A DNA stretch of 43,824 bases from an uncultured Flavobacteriaceae bacterium (GCA_937929935.1 CALFUL010000032.1:1-43824), one strand, 5' to 3'; counted from the stretch's first letter, positions 7,734-17,091 are shown. Translations and numbers: made by a program. The notes: generated by a model not told the origin, from the letters alone.

Positions 7734-9014
7734 ATGTCAATTTTAGAAAAATTAACTTCTAAAGATGCTATTGCATTAGAAGAAAAACACGGTGCACATA
7801 ATTATCATCCGTTACCTGTTGTACTCAACAAGGGCGAGGGAGTTTATGTTTGGGATGTTGAAGGTAAGAAGTACTTTGATTTTTTATCAGCCTATTCAGC
7901 AGTGAATCAAGGTCATTGTCATCCAAAAATTGTAAACGCAATGGTAGATCAGGCAAAAACCTTAACACTTACCTCAAGAGCGTTTTACAATGATGTCTTA
8001 GGTTCATATGAGAAATATGTAACAGAGACTTTTCATTATGATAAGCTCTTGCCTATGAATACAGGAGCTGAGGCAGTTGAAACAGCATTAAAACTGTGTC
8101 GCAAATGGGCGTATGAGAAAAAGGGAATCGCCGAAAATCAAGCTAATATTATTGTTTGTGAGAATAATTTTCATGGTAGAACTACAACTATAATCTCTTT
8201 TTCAAATGACCCAGTGGCAAGACAAAACTTTGGTCCGTTTACAGATGGTTTTATAAAAATTGAGTACGATAATCTTGAAGCCTTAGAAAAGGTTTTAGCC
8301 GAAAATTCAAATGTTGCAGGTTTTTTAGTAGAACCTATTCAAGGTGAAGCGGGCGTTTATGTTCCTTCTGAAGGATATTTAGCAGGAGCAAAAGCTCTTT
8401 GTGAAGAATACGGCGTTTTATTTATTGCTGATGAAGTTCAAACAGGCATAGCACGTACGGGAAAATTACTAGCCACTTGCGGAAATTGTTCTTGTGCTGA
8501 TAAGCATTGTAGTGGTACCCCAGAAGTGAAACCTGATATTTTAATTTTAGGAAAAGCACTTTCTGGTGGGGCATACCCTGTTTCTGCAGTTTTAGCAAAC
8601 GACGCTATCATGAATGTTATAAGACCAGGTAATCACGGCAGTACTTTTGGTGGCAACCCAGTTGCTGCTAAAGTAGGAGTTGCAGCCTTAGAAGTGGTAA
8701 AAGATGAGGCTTTGGCGCAAAATGCTTATGATTTAGGAGAATTGTTTAGAGAAGAATTGAATAAATTTATACCTAGCTGTTCTGTAGTGAATGCGGTTAG
8801 AGGTAAAGGCTTACTGAATGCTATATTGATAAATGATACTGAAGATAGTTCAACCGCTTGGGATATTTGTATGGCGTTGAAAGAAAACGGACTTCTAGCC
8901 AAACCTACCCATGGTAATATAATTCGATTTGCACCTCCGCTAGTCATGAATAAAGAACAACTACTAGATTGTGTTTCAATTATTAAGAAAACGCTTCAGC
9001 AGTTTGATAAATAA
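7734..9014 (+). CDS. rocD: ornithine--oxo-acid transaminase
   Basis: PLP-dependent class III aminotransferase (426 aa) that converts ornithine and 2-oxoglutarate to glutamate-5-semialdehyde and glutamate in arginine/ornithine catabolism. The start [19 protein letters not shown] and the stretch [21 protein letters not shown] are diagnostic of ornithine aminotransferase. The PLP aspartate is in [10 protein letters not shown], and the Schiff-base lysine is K274 in [17 protein letters not shown]. Just before it is an unusual cysteine cluster, [11 protein letters not shown] (residues 249-259). Single gene with leader and terminator. Confidence 0.95.
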   Translation: MSILEKLTSKDAIALEEKHGAHNYHPLPVVLNKGEGVYVWDVEGKKYFDFLSAYSAVNQGHCHPKIVNAMVDQAKTLTLTSRAFYNDVLGSYEKYVTETFHYDKLLPMNTGAEAVETALKLCRKWAYEKKGIAENQANIIVCENNFHGRTTTIISFSNDPVARQNFGPFTDGFIKIEYDNLEALEKVLAENSNVAGFLVEPIQGEAGVYVPSEGYLAGAKALCEEYGVLFIADEVQTGIARTGKLLATCGNCSCADKHCSGTPEVKPDILILGKALSGGAYPVSAVLANDAIMNVIRPGNHGSTFGGNPVAAKVGVAALEVVKDEALAQNAYDLGELFREELNKFIPSCSVVNAVRGKGLLNAILINDTEDSSTAWDICMALKENGLLAKPTHGNIIRFAPPLVMNKEQLLDCVSIIKKTLQQFDK

Positions 9015-9017
9015 AAA

Positions 9018-9043
9018 AAATCCCCGAAGCGATTCGGGGATTT
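9018..9043 (+). terminator. Rho-independent terminator of rocD
   Basis: Stem AAATCCCCGAA (9018-9028), loop GCGA, stem TTCGGGGATTT (9033-9043), then T-rich sequence. It starts 4 nt after the rocD stop. It also lies just past the end of the convergent gene at 9069-9407 and may serve both. Confidence 0.92.
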
Positions 9044-9068
9044 CTTTTAATCTTAATAGGATTGTTTA

Positions 9069-9407
9069 TTATTGACCCAAAAGTTCTTCCATGCGTTCTT
9101 GAATCAATTCTTGATCACCACTTTGAAGAACTTCCCATCCTACGGTCATAATCATCCAAATAATAAATATCAAGAATATTATGTTTAGAATTAGACCTAT
9201 AAGAGCAATCACTTTTCCTGTTTTAATATTTCCAAAATTATCATAATCTTCAGGACTATCATTGTAGAGTTTTTTAGAGTTTCCTGCTAAAACAAGTGCA
9301 ACTGTAGCAAGAATTAATCCTAGAACACCATAGCACCAGCAAAGTAATATTGAAGCGATACCAAGGCCAATAATGACTCCTGAATTTGGTAGTTTTTGTT
9401 TTTCCAT
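9069..9407 (-). CDS. small 'CCC motif' type membrane protein (DUF4190-like)
   Basis: Membrane protein of 112 aa with two long hydrophobic segments: GVIIGLGIASILLCWCYGVLG (about residues 10-30, running on to 42) and VIALIGLILNIIFLIFIIWM (about 68-90). The Cys-containing first helix and the Gly-rich second helix resemble flavobacterial CCC-motif/DUF4190-like proteins. The linker has KLYNDSPEDYDNFGNIKTGK. It follows the DUF2752 gene by 18 bp and is probably co-transcribed with it. Function unknown. Confidence 0.7.
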   Translation of the reverse strand: MEKQKLPNSGVIIGLGIASILLCWCYGVLGLILATVALVLAGNSKKLYNDSPEDYDNFGNIKTGKVIALIGLILNIIFLIFIIWMIMTVGWEVLQSGDQELIQERMEELLGQ

Positions 9408-9425
9408 TTTTATAAAGGTTTATAG

Positions 9426-9725
9426 TTAATTAAATTTAGTTATGTAATTAGTGAGTATTAAAATCACACTTATAATTAAAAGCGATAGAATTATTTTATT
9501 AGCGTATTTTATTTTAAAAAAAAGACTTGCCGTAAAAAAACCTACTAAAGGAATAATTGAAAAAATAGCAGGATACATATCCCACGCCGCAGCAAAGTCG
9601 CCTTTGATTAAAAATGCTATGGATCGCTGAAGTCCGCAACCCGGGCAATCAACACCAAAATATTTTTTGGTGAGGCAGGGCATCATAAAATCTTCTAGTA
9701 AAACCAATAAGGCAAAAAGTTTCAT
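9426..9725 (-). CDS. DUF2752 domain membrane protein
   Basis: Membrane protein of 99 aa with the hallmark DUF2752 motif CPGCGLQRS (about residues 28-36), then GDFAAAWDMYPAIFSIIP and two hydrophobic segments. DUF2752 has no established biochemical function; the CPGC pair could bind metal or be redox active, which is speculation. It is first in a likely two-gene operon with the CCC-motif protein. Confidence 0.82.
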   Translation of the reverse strand: MKLFALLVLLEDFMMPCLTKKYFGVDCPGCGLQRSIAFLIKGDFAAAWDMYPAIFSIIPLVGFFTASLFFKIKYANKIILSLLIISVILILTNYITKFN

Positions 9726-9742
9726 TTAAAAGAGGTAATTGG

Positions 9743-9771
9743 TTGATACACGAAAAATACCATTAATTTTG
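9743..9771 (+). promoter_or_regulatory. Bacteroidota promoter of the Smr-domain gene
   Basis: -33 TTG at 9743-9745 and -7 TAATTTTG at 9764-9771, separated by 18 nt, close to the usual spacing. The ATG at 9790 follows 18 nt later. Confidence 0.6.
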
Positions 9772-9789
9772 GGCTTATAAAATTATTTT

Positions 9790-10332
9790 ATGGCTGTTTT
9801 TTTAATTGGCGATACCGCAGAAACTATTGATGATACCATAATAGGCACAGTAACAGCTATTTCTGGCACTACTATTACTATTGAAAGTACTGATGGTTTT
9901 GTGATGAATTTTTCATCGAATGAACTTGTCAAAATAAGTGATGATATCAAGGTTTCAAACCATGAAATAGCCCAAGTAAAATCAGCAAAAGAATCTCAAA
10001 AGAGAAAAAAAAACAAAGTTACTAAGTCAAAAGAGCGCAATGCCCCTAAAATGGAAGTTGATCTTCATATTCATCAACTAATTAAATCTAAGAAAGGATT
10101 GAGTAATTATGAAATACTCAATCTTCAAATAAATACTGCCAAAAGGCAATTAGATTTTGCTATTCGCAAACGTATTCAAAAGGTAGTTTTTATTCATGGG
10201 GTAGGTGAGGGCGTACTTAAAGAAGAGTTGAACTATCTTTTTGGGCGTTATGATAACGTCAAATTTTATGACGCTGATTACCAAAAATATGGTTTGGGTG
10301 CTACTGAGGTATACATTTACCAAAATAGTTAA
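9790..10332 (+). CDS. Smr (small MutS-related) domain protein
   Basis: Protein of 180 aa. Residues 1-55 form a small beta-rich N-terminal domain (FLIGDTAETIDDTIIGTVTA), and a basic linker with KRKKNKVTKSK covers about residues 60-86. The Smr domain starts at EVDLHIHQLI (DLH at 91-93) and contains HGVGEGVLKEEL (136-147) and YGLGATEVYI. Smr domains bind or nick nucleic acids, and recent work on other members links them to ribosome rescue and RNA cleavage; the target here is unknown. Single gene with a good promoter. Confidence 0.85.
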   Translation: MAVFLIGDTAETIDDTIIGTVTAISGTTITIESTDGFVMNFSSNELVKISDDIKVSNHEIAQVKSAKESQKRKKNKVTKSKERNAPKMEVDLHIHQLIKSKKGLSNYEILNLQINTAKRQLDFAIRKRIQKVVFIHGVGEGVLKEELNYLFGRYDNVKFYDADYQKYGLGATEVYIYQNS

Positions 10333-10341
10333 ATGTTATAG

Positions 10342-10854
10342 CTATTCAAAAGGAGTAACTACAGCTCCAAAATTATTGATACTTAAATCAGTGATTCGGT
10401 TATTTTCAGAAGTTAGTAATGAAATTTCTATCAATTCAATGGTATGCTCGTAACTGATGCCATCATCACTGAGAACCGTTGTAATTGAAACCGTACCGCC
10501 TTCAGCAATGATTTCTTCTATTACCATGGGTTCTGTTAAAGGAATTTCACTACAGAAATACGCTTTAGAAACTTTGTCAGAAAAAGTTCTGTAAATGATT
10601 TTCGTTGGCCCATTTGCACCTACAGAACTTTCAATGGTATCTGTGGTCACTTCATTTTTTATGGTACCAGCCGCTAATTGAAGTATTAAAGCTTCAGAAT
10701 CATTCAACTTGAAAAGAACATTTGCTTCATTCGCTACAACTGTAGTACAAAACTGAATACTAGCGCTATCAAAGTCTAGGGTTTCAATTTGTAAATCGCC
10801 ATCATCACAAGAAAATAAAACAAACAAAAGGCTGCTAAATAAAAACTTCTTCAT
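10342..10854 (-). CDS. flavobacterial lipoprotein of unknown function
   Basis: Protein of 170 aa with a lipoprotein signal, MKKFLFSSLLFVLFSC (C16 lipidated), followed by the acidic DDGDLQ. The mature part is beta-rich with no recognised enzyme motif; one stretch is FDSASIQFCTTVVANEANVL. Probably an outer-membrane lipoprotein. The ATG is 5 nt downstream of a TAATTTTG element, so the mRNA may be leaderless. Convergent with the Smr gene, with 9 bp between stops. Function not recognised. Confidence 0.75.
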   Translation of the reverse strand: MKKFLFSSLLFVLFSCDDGDLQIETLDFDSASIQFCTTVVANEANVLFKLNDSEALILQLAAGTIKNEVTTDTIESSVGANGPTKIIYRTFSDKVSKAYFCSEIPLTEPMVIEEIIAEGGTVSITTVLSDDGISYEHTIELIEISLLTSENNRITDLSINNFGAVVTPFE

Positions 10855-10859
10855 AATCT

Positions 10860-10867
10860 CAAAATTA
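10860..10867 (-). promoter_or_regulatory. -7 promoter element of the lipoprotein gene, possibly leaderless
   Basis: On the reverse strand TAATTTTG is followed by 5 nt and the ATG at 10854. It lies only 14 bp from an oppositely oriented -7 element (10882-10889), forming a compact divergent promoter. Confidence 0.55.
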
Positions 10868-10881
10868 AGCCAAAAAAAATA

Positions 10882-10889
10882 TAAGTTTG
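10882..10889 (+). promoter_or_regulatory. candidate -7 promoter element of the cysteine desulfurase gene
   Basis: TAAGTTTG fits TAnnTTTG. It would give a leader of about 60 nt before the ATG at 10956. Confidence 0.45.
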
Positions 10890-10955
10890 AACTAGTTTAG
10901 CGAGAATTTAACGTATCGTGTCAAAACGTTACTTAACAGCTTGAAATTTAACAAA

Positions 10956-12101
10956 ATGAATAAGGTTTATTTAGATAATGCTGCCACTACACAAATACGT
11001 GAAAATGTAATTGCAAAAATGTATGAAGCATTAGTAATATATGGTAATCCGTCTTCAACGCATAGTTTTGGTAGAACAGCGAAAACTAGCATTGAAAGTG
11101 CTCGAAAAACTATTGCTAAATATTTAAATGCCCATCCGTCAGAAATAATATTTACTTCTGGGGGTACTGAAGCTGATAATATGATTTTACGTTGTTCAGT
11201 TAAAGATGCTGGGGTAGCTACCATTATTACTTCTAAAATTGAGCACCATGCGGTAACGCATACCGTTGAGGAGTTAGAAAAAAACGGACATATCAAATTG
11301 CATTATGTTCAGTTAGATAACTATGGTAATGCTGATTTAGAACATCTTAAAGAATTATTGACCATTGATGATTCAAAAAAACTTGTTAGCCTAATGCATA
11401 TTAATAATGAAATAGGTAATAAACTAGAGGTTGATGTTGTTGCTAAACTTTGTAAAGAGCACAATGCTTTATTTCATTCTGATACTGTTCAGTCGATTGG
11501 TCATTATGAATGGGATGTTGAAAAGACCCCAATAGATTTTATGGCAGCAGCGGCGCATAAATTTCACGGACCAAAAGGAGTTGGCTTTGCATACATCAGA
11601 AAGAATTCAGGCGTAGGATGTATGATTTCAGGTGGGTCACAAGAGCGTGGTTTACGTGCAGGTACTGAATCATTTCACAATATAGTTGGTCTTGAAGAGG
11701 CTTTTGTTTCAGCATATGATAATTTAAGTACAGAGCGTGATTATGTTCTCGGGTTGAAAAAATATTTTATTGAATCAGCTAAAAAAGCAATTCCTGAAGT
11801 AAAATATAATGGTCATTCAGGCGACGTAGAAAAAAGCACCTATACTCTTGTAAATGTGCGCTTACCCTTAGATTCGCAAAAGTCGTTAATGTTATTATTT
11901 CATCTTGATATAAAAGGTATTGCATGTTCTAAAGGAAGCGCCTGCCAATCAGGTAGTACTAAAGGCTCACATGTACTAACTGAAATTCTTTCTGATGAAG
12001 AACTTGATTCGCCGTCATTAAGATTTTCTTTTTCAAAATATAATACGAAGGATGAAATTGATTACACCATCAAGGTGTTAAAAGAATTTATTGAAAGCTA
12101 G
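10956..12101 (+). CDS. cysteine desulfurase family protein (NifS/IscS-like)
   Basis: PLP-dependent class V aminotransferase-fold enzyme that takes sulfur from cysteine as a persulfide for Fe-S clusters, thiolated tRNA or Moco. The ATG at 10956 (MNKVYLDNAATTQ) fits the family start; the TTG five codons upstream is less likely. SGGTEADNMIL and EHHAVTHT are PLP-contact motifs, K202 in AAAHKFHGPKG is the Schiff-base lysine, and C330 in GSACQSGSTKGSHVL is the persulfide cysteine. The length (381 aa) is normal. Its last 4 bp overlap the end of the convergent gene. No isc/suf genes are adjacent, so its sulfur acceptor is unknown. Confidence 0.9.
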   Translation: MNKVYLDNAATTQIRENVIAKMYEALVIYGNPSSTHSFGRTAKTSIESARKTIAKYLNAHPSEIIFTSGGTEADNMILRCSVKDAGVATIITSKIEHHAVTHTVEELEKNGHIKLHYVQLDNYGNADLEHLKELLTIDDSKKLVSLMHINNEIGNKLEVDVVAKLCKEHNALFHSDTVQSIGHYEWDVEKTPIDFMAAAAHKFHGPKGVGFAYIRKNSGVGCMISGGSQERGLRAGTESFHNIVGLEEAFVSAYDNLSTERDYVLGLKKYFIESAKKAIPEVKYNGHSGDVEKSTYTLVNVRLPLDSQKSLMLLFHLDIKGIACSKGSACQSGSTKGSHVLTEILSDEELDSPSLRFSFSKYNTKDEIDYTIKVLKEFIES

Positions 12102-12763
12102 GCTTTTGTCTTTTTTCGAGTTTTTCTTTTTTCACGGTCATACGGAAACTTTCTAGAAGCAAGTTTCATCATTCTATCAATAAGGTCATTGGTGTTTTTG
12201 CCTGATTTTTTGTTGATTTCTTTTTCGTATTTCCAAAGTAGTTTTCCGGTTTGACCATCACTCATTTTAATACCTATTCTGCCGTAATTAGCATCTCCTA
12301 AAAAATAATCAAGAAAGCTAAAGTCATCGGGTATGCCCTTTGAGAGAAGTATGTTTAAATCTAAACTGCCACTGATAATACCATCTACTCCTAGAATTTC
12401 GCTGAGTTCTTTAATCGTGTAAATGTCAATGTTTTGGTAAGTAATTTTATTTTTTGCAAGAATAGCATTTGTGTTCTTGGTATTTTGAAATTCAACTGAA
12501 AATTTCTTTTTCTTCTTTCGTTTTGAAAAATAAAGCTCTAATGCATTTTGAACCGCATACCCTTCTTTTTCACTTCTTTCTTTCAATTCTTCTTTTGAAA
12601 CTTTATCTTCAAGATCAAGATTGGTTAGAAAGGGTAAGATGGCTAAAATTTGATGATTTTCGCTCAACTCATCAAATTTAGCACTCTCATAAATGTTCTT
12701 TTGCGAGAACACATTTAGTGAAGTAAGAAATAAAATTGATATTATGAAATTCTTAAAATTCAT
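12098..12763 (-). CDS. secreted protein of unknown function, weakly CsgG/FlgO-like
   Basis: Protein of 221 aa with a signal peptide ending near MNFKNFIISILFLTSLNVFS/QKN. The mature part has ILAILPFLTNL, LGVDGIISGSLDL and YGRIGIKMSDGQTGKLLWKY, an arrangement like periplasmic CsgG/FlgO/GNA1162-type domains (beta strand, helix, 'variable GxI' strand). This is by eye only. The C-terminus is strongly basic (KRKTRKKTKA). It follows the TonB-dependent receptor gene by 31 bp. A TAAGTTTG element on its strand (12790-12797) overlaps the receptor's stop codon, so it may have its own promoter. Confidence 0.65.
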   Translation of the reverse strand: MNFKNFIISILFLTSLNVFSQKNIYESAKFDELSENHQILAILPFLTNLDLEDKVSKEELKERSEKEGYAVQNALELYFSKRKKKKKFSVEFQNTKNTNAILAKNKITYQNIDIYTIKELSEILGVDGIISGSLDLNILLSKGIPDDFSFLDYFLGDANYGRIGIKMSDGQTGKLLWKYEKEINKKSGKNTNDLIDRMMKLASRKFPYDREKRKTRKKTKA

Positions 12764-12794
12764 TATTGTTTAAATATCTAAAATTGAGCCAAAC

Positions 12795-15263
12795 TTACAA
12801 TCGCGCTTTTAATTTCAAATTTAATACCCTACTCGTTAAGAAATTAGGTACTGCAAACTGTTGTTTACTATCTACATCTCTTACCCATGTATTGGTAATT
12901 GAATTTTGATTGTTAAATAAATTAAAAACTTCAATACCGGCACTAAGTTCTTCGAATGCGCTCAACCAATGGTCACGACCATAGTTTTTTGTATTACTTG
13001 CAAAAATATAGGAAATTCCTAAATCAGCACGCTTGTAATCTCTTAATCTATTCTGAAAAATATAGGGGTCTGCATAACTTGGTGATCCACCAGGTAACCC
13101 TGAATTATAGACTAAGTTTAAATACATTTTTAAATCAGGAAAGGCAGGAATATAATCTTGAAACAAAATACCCAGTTTAAATCTTTGATCGGTTGGTCTG
13201 GCAATGTATCCTTGATTATTTCTATTTTCTTCGGTTTTTGCATATCCAATACTGATCCAAGATTCTGTACCTGGTACAAAGGCACCATTTAACCTAAATT
13301 CTAATCCGTAGGCATATGCTTTAGCATCATTGGTTGCTAAATAACGTATACGAACATCTTCAAGGGTATAGGAGTTCACGTTATCAAGTGCTTTATAATA
13401 AGATTCGCCTAATAGGGTAAAAGGGCGGTTCCATAATTTGAAGCTGTATTCATTACTAAGAACAAAATGTAATGCGCGTTGCGCTTTTACATTGGGCCGA
13501 ATGCTGCCTGTCTCATCTCTAAGTTCTCTGTAAAATGGGGGCTGGTGGTATAATCCGCTTGAAAAACGAAATACCATGTCACGTTGCCAGTTAGGTTTGT
13601 ATGCGATTTGCCCTCTTGGGCTAAAAACAGTTTGATTTGATTTGGCAATGTCTTCGCCAGCTACTGACCAATGCTGCAAGCGAACCCCCAGATTATAATA
13701 AAAATTGTTCTCATTGTAATTTTTTCGATTACTAAATTGGGTATAGGCTGAAAAACGGTTGGTTTGTACTTCGTTGTCTGCTACTAATGATTCAAAAGCT
13801 TCGAGGGGCGCTGTAAATGGTTCTTCAGGTTCATTGTTAGTAAAGTCAGAAAATGGTGGACGTACAGAGAAACCTAGAGAGTCAATAAATTCTGATTCAC
13901 GAATTTGATCTCTAATGTCTTCTCTAGTATATTTTAAGCCCCATTCTAATATTTTTTCATCCTTTTTAAATCGCCCCTTGTGTTGTAGGTTTATCAGTAA
14001 AGCATCTAATTGGTTTCGAGCTCGATTGAATTGACTGCCTATACCTCTTGATGAACTAGTTTCTTCTAGGTTGGTGTTTCCTAAATTGGTGTCAACTTGC
14101 CCTAATTCATAGCTAGCAAGAATGTCAGATCGTTCAACTTCAGCAGTGTGAAAAACAGAGGCAATAAATTTTAAGGTAGTATTTTTATTGCTGAAATAAT
14201 TGAGTTTCAAAGCCCCTAACTCAGTAGTGTATCTGTTATTTTCATTTCCTTCATAAGCTACAATTAATGCTCTGGGGTCATTTAGGGTTCCAAAATTAGT
14301 TTGACGATTGATGGGTTCATTTTGGTAGTCATTTAAGCCTATATACCCTAAAAAATTCAGTTGCCATTTGGGTGATAGACTAAGGCTTGAATAGGTTTGA
14401 ATGTCAAAAAAAACAGGTTTGAAATTACTGTTTGTTTGCTGGCTATTAACCAAAAGGGCATTGTTTCTATATCGAACCCCTGATACGGTTGTAAAGTTTT
14501 TATTTTTAGAAATTGTTTCTATACTGGCATTAGCTCCTAAGAAACTAATGTCTGCTTCGGCCCCAAAACGCACAACATTTTTATAGGTCACATCTAAAAC
14601 TGAAGATAATTTATCACCATATTTTGCTTGAAAACCGCCGGGCGAAAATTTCACTTTTTGTATCAAATTACTATTGATAAAGCCCAAGCCTTCTTGTTGT
14701 GCAGAACGAATTAAAAAGGGGCGATAAACTTCAATTTCATTTACGTAGACAAGATTTTCATCAAAATTACCGCCGCGCACCGAGTATTGTGTACTTAATT
14801 CATTATTTGAAGAAACACCTGGTAAAAGTTTAAGAATGTTTTCAACTCCAGCATTTGCCCCAGGTATATTGACCACGGCGCTTCGTGAAATAGTGGCTAT
14901 ACTTTCAATGTTTTTCTCTCCAGTTGCGGTTATGGTCACTTCGTCAATTTGAAAAATACTTGTATTCATTACCGGATTAAACTCAAAAGTCTCATTGGTG
15001 TTTAAAATTAGTTTTTGAATCTCAACTTCTTTATGGCCAATATGCGAAAAGGTAACCGTGGTTTCAGTATCTGAGGTAATTTCAAGAATATAAAACCCGT
15101 TGCGATCAGAAATAGTACCGTTAGATTCTGAAGAAATATTAACGTTTGAAAGTGGCACTTGTTCTTCATTAAAAACAACACCAGTAATGGTTGCGGTTTG
15201 AGCATAGAGCGCGCTGAAATGACCAAAAATAATGAGAAGAAAAATGTAGCTTTGGCGTATCAA
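12795..15263 (-). CDS. TonB-dependent receptor with carboxypeptidase-regulatory-like domain
   Basis: Outer-membrane active transporter (822 aa). The signal peptide covers about residues 1-21 (ending ALYAQ). A CarboxypepD_reg-like beta-sandwich follows (TATITGVVFNEEQVPLSNVN to about residue 100), then the plug with ENILKLLPGV and YSVRGGNFDENLVYVNEIEV, then a 22-strand barrel ending ...NLKLKARL. No SusD-like lipoprotein is next to it, so it is probably not a glycan-uptake pair; the substrate is unknown. It starts 5 bp after the M23 peptidase stop, so the two are almost certainly co-transcribed. Confidence 0.92.
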   Translation of the reverse strand: MIRQSYIFLLIIFGHFSALYAQTATITGVVFNEEQVPLSNVNISSESNGTISDRNGFYILEITSDTETTVTFSHIGHKEVEIQKLILNTNETFEFNPVMNTSIFQIDEVTITATGEKNIESIATISRSAVVNIPGANAGVENILKLLPGVSSNNELSTQYSVRGGNFDENLVYVNEIEVYRPFLIRSAQQEGLGFINSNLIQKVKFSPGGFQAKYGDKLSSVLDVTYKNVVRFGAEADISFLGANASIETISKNKNFTTVSGVRYRNNALLVNSQQTNSNFKPVFFDIQTYSSLSLSPKWQLNFLGYIGLNDYQNEPINRQTNFGTLNDPRALIVAYEGNENNRYTTELGALKLNYFSNKNTTLKFIASVFHTAEVERSDILASYELGQVDTNLGNTNLEETSSSRGIGSQFNRARNQLDALLINLQHKGRFKKDEKILEWGLKYTREDIRDQIRESEFIDSLGFSVRPPFSDFTNNEPEEPFTAPLEAFESLVADNEVQTNRFSAYTQFSNRKNYNENNFYYNLGVRLQHWSVAGEDIAKSNQTVFSPRGQIAYKPNWQRDMVFRFSSGLYHQPPFYRELRDETGSIRPNVKAQRALHFVLSNEYSFKLWNRPFTLLGESYYKALDNVNSYTLEDVRIRYLATNDAKAYAYGLEFRLNGAFVPGTESWISIGYAKTEENRNNQGYIARPTDQRFKLGILFQDYIPAFPDLKMYLNLVYNSGLPGGSPSYADPYIFQNRLRDYKRADLGISYIFASNTKNYGRDHWLSAFEELSAGIEVFNLFNNQNSITNTWVRDVDSKQQFAVPNFLTSRVLNLKLKARL

Positions 15264-15268
15264 CCCTT

Positions 15269-16960
15269 TTAGTTTCTATAGAACGTACTTGTAAATGTAT
15301 TACTATTACCTACATTATCAGTAACAATAACTTCAAGATTACATTGTTTTTTGTCAAGTATCTTATCGTCAAAATTATAGGTTAAAGTTCTCTTTTTTGG
15401 TTCATATTCCATTAAAACCCACTCGCCATTAATTTTTGCTGAATAGGTATCAATACCTGATAAATCATCTGATATTCTAAGACTCAAATAACTGTAATTT
15501 GTAAGCCACTTATTTTCTTTGAAATTTTTGGGTTGAATTTTAGGAGCAATAGTATCAATTGCAAGGGTGTAGGTTCCTAAATTTCGTGTTCGTATGCTGA
15601 ACATGTCGCCTCTTTTTGACGTTGAAACATGGTTGGGTTTCATTTTTTTGCCCAATCGAGCAATGAACATTTTTTCTTGCGTCTCTTCATTATATTTAGA
15701 TACGTCAAAGGTAACTGTGAAATTTTTGTGAGCAGTAACCCTATTGTTATGAATACCTATAGTATCATTATCTTTTTTTAAATCGATATAAAAATTTTCA
15801 TAAAATGTGCCTGACGGAAAATAAACTTTTGCGCCTTCTAGATCATAATTATTAGGCATTTTAGCAATCAAATAATTCGGGGTTTCATCATTCTCTTTGG
15901 TAATAATTACTTCTTGTTTTTTACCCTCAATAGGTATAATTGCTTTTGTAGAATTACCGTGTATGTCTTCTAACAGCAATTCAATGGTATAGCTTAGGCC
16001 TTCTTCAATATTAATTTGACCGTTGTTTTTAAGTGTGCTGTAAAATTTTAATTTATTTGCAGGGGTTTTAAATAATCTTTGAACCCTTTGACGGTATCTA
16101 GCCAAATGGTCATAGTCAATAAGAGTATTGATATAACGTGTTTCGCCAAAAGAAAAGGTTTCAAATTTATAGGCCGTTATAGTTTCACCGTTAACATTCA
16201 TCTGCACGGTGTATACGCCGTTTTTATTGGCGGCTAAATCTTGACGGTCAAAACCAATAAAGCCTAAACCAATAGTGCCTGAAGCCTTAACCTGATTGGC
16301 TAAAAAAGTACCATCTTTTTGTTTTGTAAAATTTAGTTCAATCTTTTTGGCACTTTGGTTCACTTGTGCATCTTCAGAAAGAGGATAGGCAAATAATTTA
16401 CTAAGGGTAGGGTTTGTAGCATCACGAACCTCTAAACCATATAACAAAGGATTAGTAGGTTTTTCAGATGCACTTTTTCGAATTTCAAAATGCAAATGCG
16501 GACCAGAAGAACTGCCTGTATTGCCACTGTAGGCAATTACTTTACCTTTTTGAACTTTTAATTCTCCGAAGTTAGGAAACACTTCAATCTCATAAGATTG
16601 TTTGCGGTATTGCTCTTTTTTAATGTATGCTTCAATTTCAGGAGCGAATTTTTTTAGGTGGGCGTATACTGATGTATACCCGTTTGGATGCGCCACGTAG
16701 ATTGCTTTGCCATAGCCGCCATGTGAAATTTTTATCCGTCTAACTTGTCCGTCATAAATACTATAAATAGGAAGTCCTTGTCGTTGTTGGGTTTTTATAT
16801 CGAGTCCTGCATGAAAGTGGTTCGATCGTAGTTCGCCAAAAGTTCCTGCCAAAACCAACGGAATATCCATAGGAGAACTAAAGGTGTCTTGAGGATAAAT
16901 CTGTTGTGCTTTTGCAATCACAGATGAGAATAAAAGAATCAATACTAAAAATCTTCTCAT
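15269..16960 (-). CDS. M23 family metallopeptidase
   Basis: Secreted LytM-type zinc peptidase (563 aa), expected to cut peptide cross-links in peptidoglycan. The signal peptide is residues 1-18 (cleavage near AKA/QQ). The catalytic domain lies near the N-terminus: H50 and D54 in NHFHAGLD, H101 in YAHLKKF, and H155/H157 in SGPHLHFEIR, so all zinc and catalytic residues are present. The remaining 400 residues look like Ig-like beta domains (one near DDLSGIDTYSAKINGEW). First gene of an operon with the TonB-dependent receptor; this pairing hints at envelope assembly rather than nutrient degradation. Confidence 0.9.
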   Translation of the reverse strand: MRRFLVLILLFSSVIAKAQQIYPQDTFSSPMDIPLVLAGTFGELRSNHFHAGLDIKTQQRQGLPIYSIYDGQVRRIKISHGGYGKAIYVAHPNGYTSVYAHLKKFAPEIEAYIKKEQYRKQSYEIEVFPNFGELKVQKGKVIAYSGNTGSSSGPHLHFEIRKSASEKPTNPLLYGLEVRDATNPTLSKLFAYPLSEDAQVNQSAKKIELNFTKQKDGTFLANQVKASGTIGLGFIGFDRQDLAANKNGVYTVQMNVNGETITAYKFETFSFGETRYINTLIDYDHLARYRQRVQRLFKTPANKLKFYSTLKNNGQINIEEGLSYTIELLLEDIHGNSTKAIIPIEGKKQEVIITKENDETPNYLIAKMPNNYDLEGAKVYFPSGTFYENFYIDLKKDNDTIGIHNNRVTAHKNFTVTFDVSKYNEETQEKMFIARLGKKMKPNHVSTSKRGDMFSIRTRNLGTYTLAIDTIAPKIQPKNFKENKWLTNYSYLSLRISDDLSGIDTYSAKINGEWVLMEYEPKKRTLTYNFDDKILDKKQCNLEVIVTDNVGNSNTFTSTFYRN

Positions 16961-17091
16961 GGTATAAGTAAGTTGATACGAAGGTACTTATTCGCCATTA
17001 ATCTCAAAAAAAAAATTCATGGTTAATTGACTTCTTATAGAACGATTTATAGATGTTTAAAGTATTACTTCAAGAATAATTGAAAAAAGTA

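Noticed and set aside
10941..10955. Upstream TTG start for the cysteine desulfurase
   Set aside because: The ATG at 10956 gives the usual family N-terminus (YLDNAATT preceded by three residues); no ribosome binding site supports the longer form.
12795..15263. Polysaccharide utilisation locus around the TonB-dependent receptor
   Set aside because: There is no SusD-like lipoprotein, no glycoside hydrolase and no sensor nearby.
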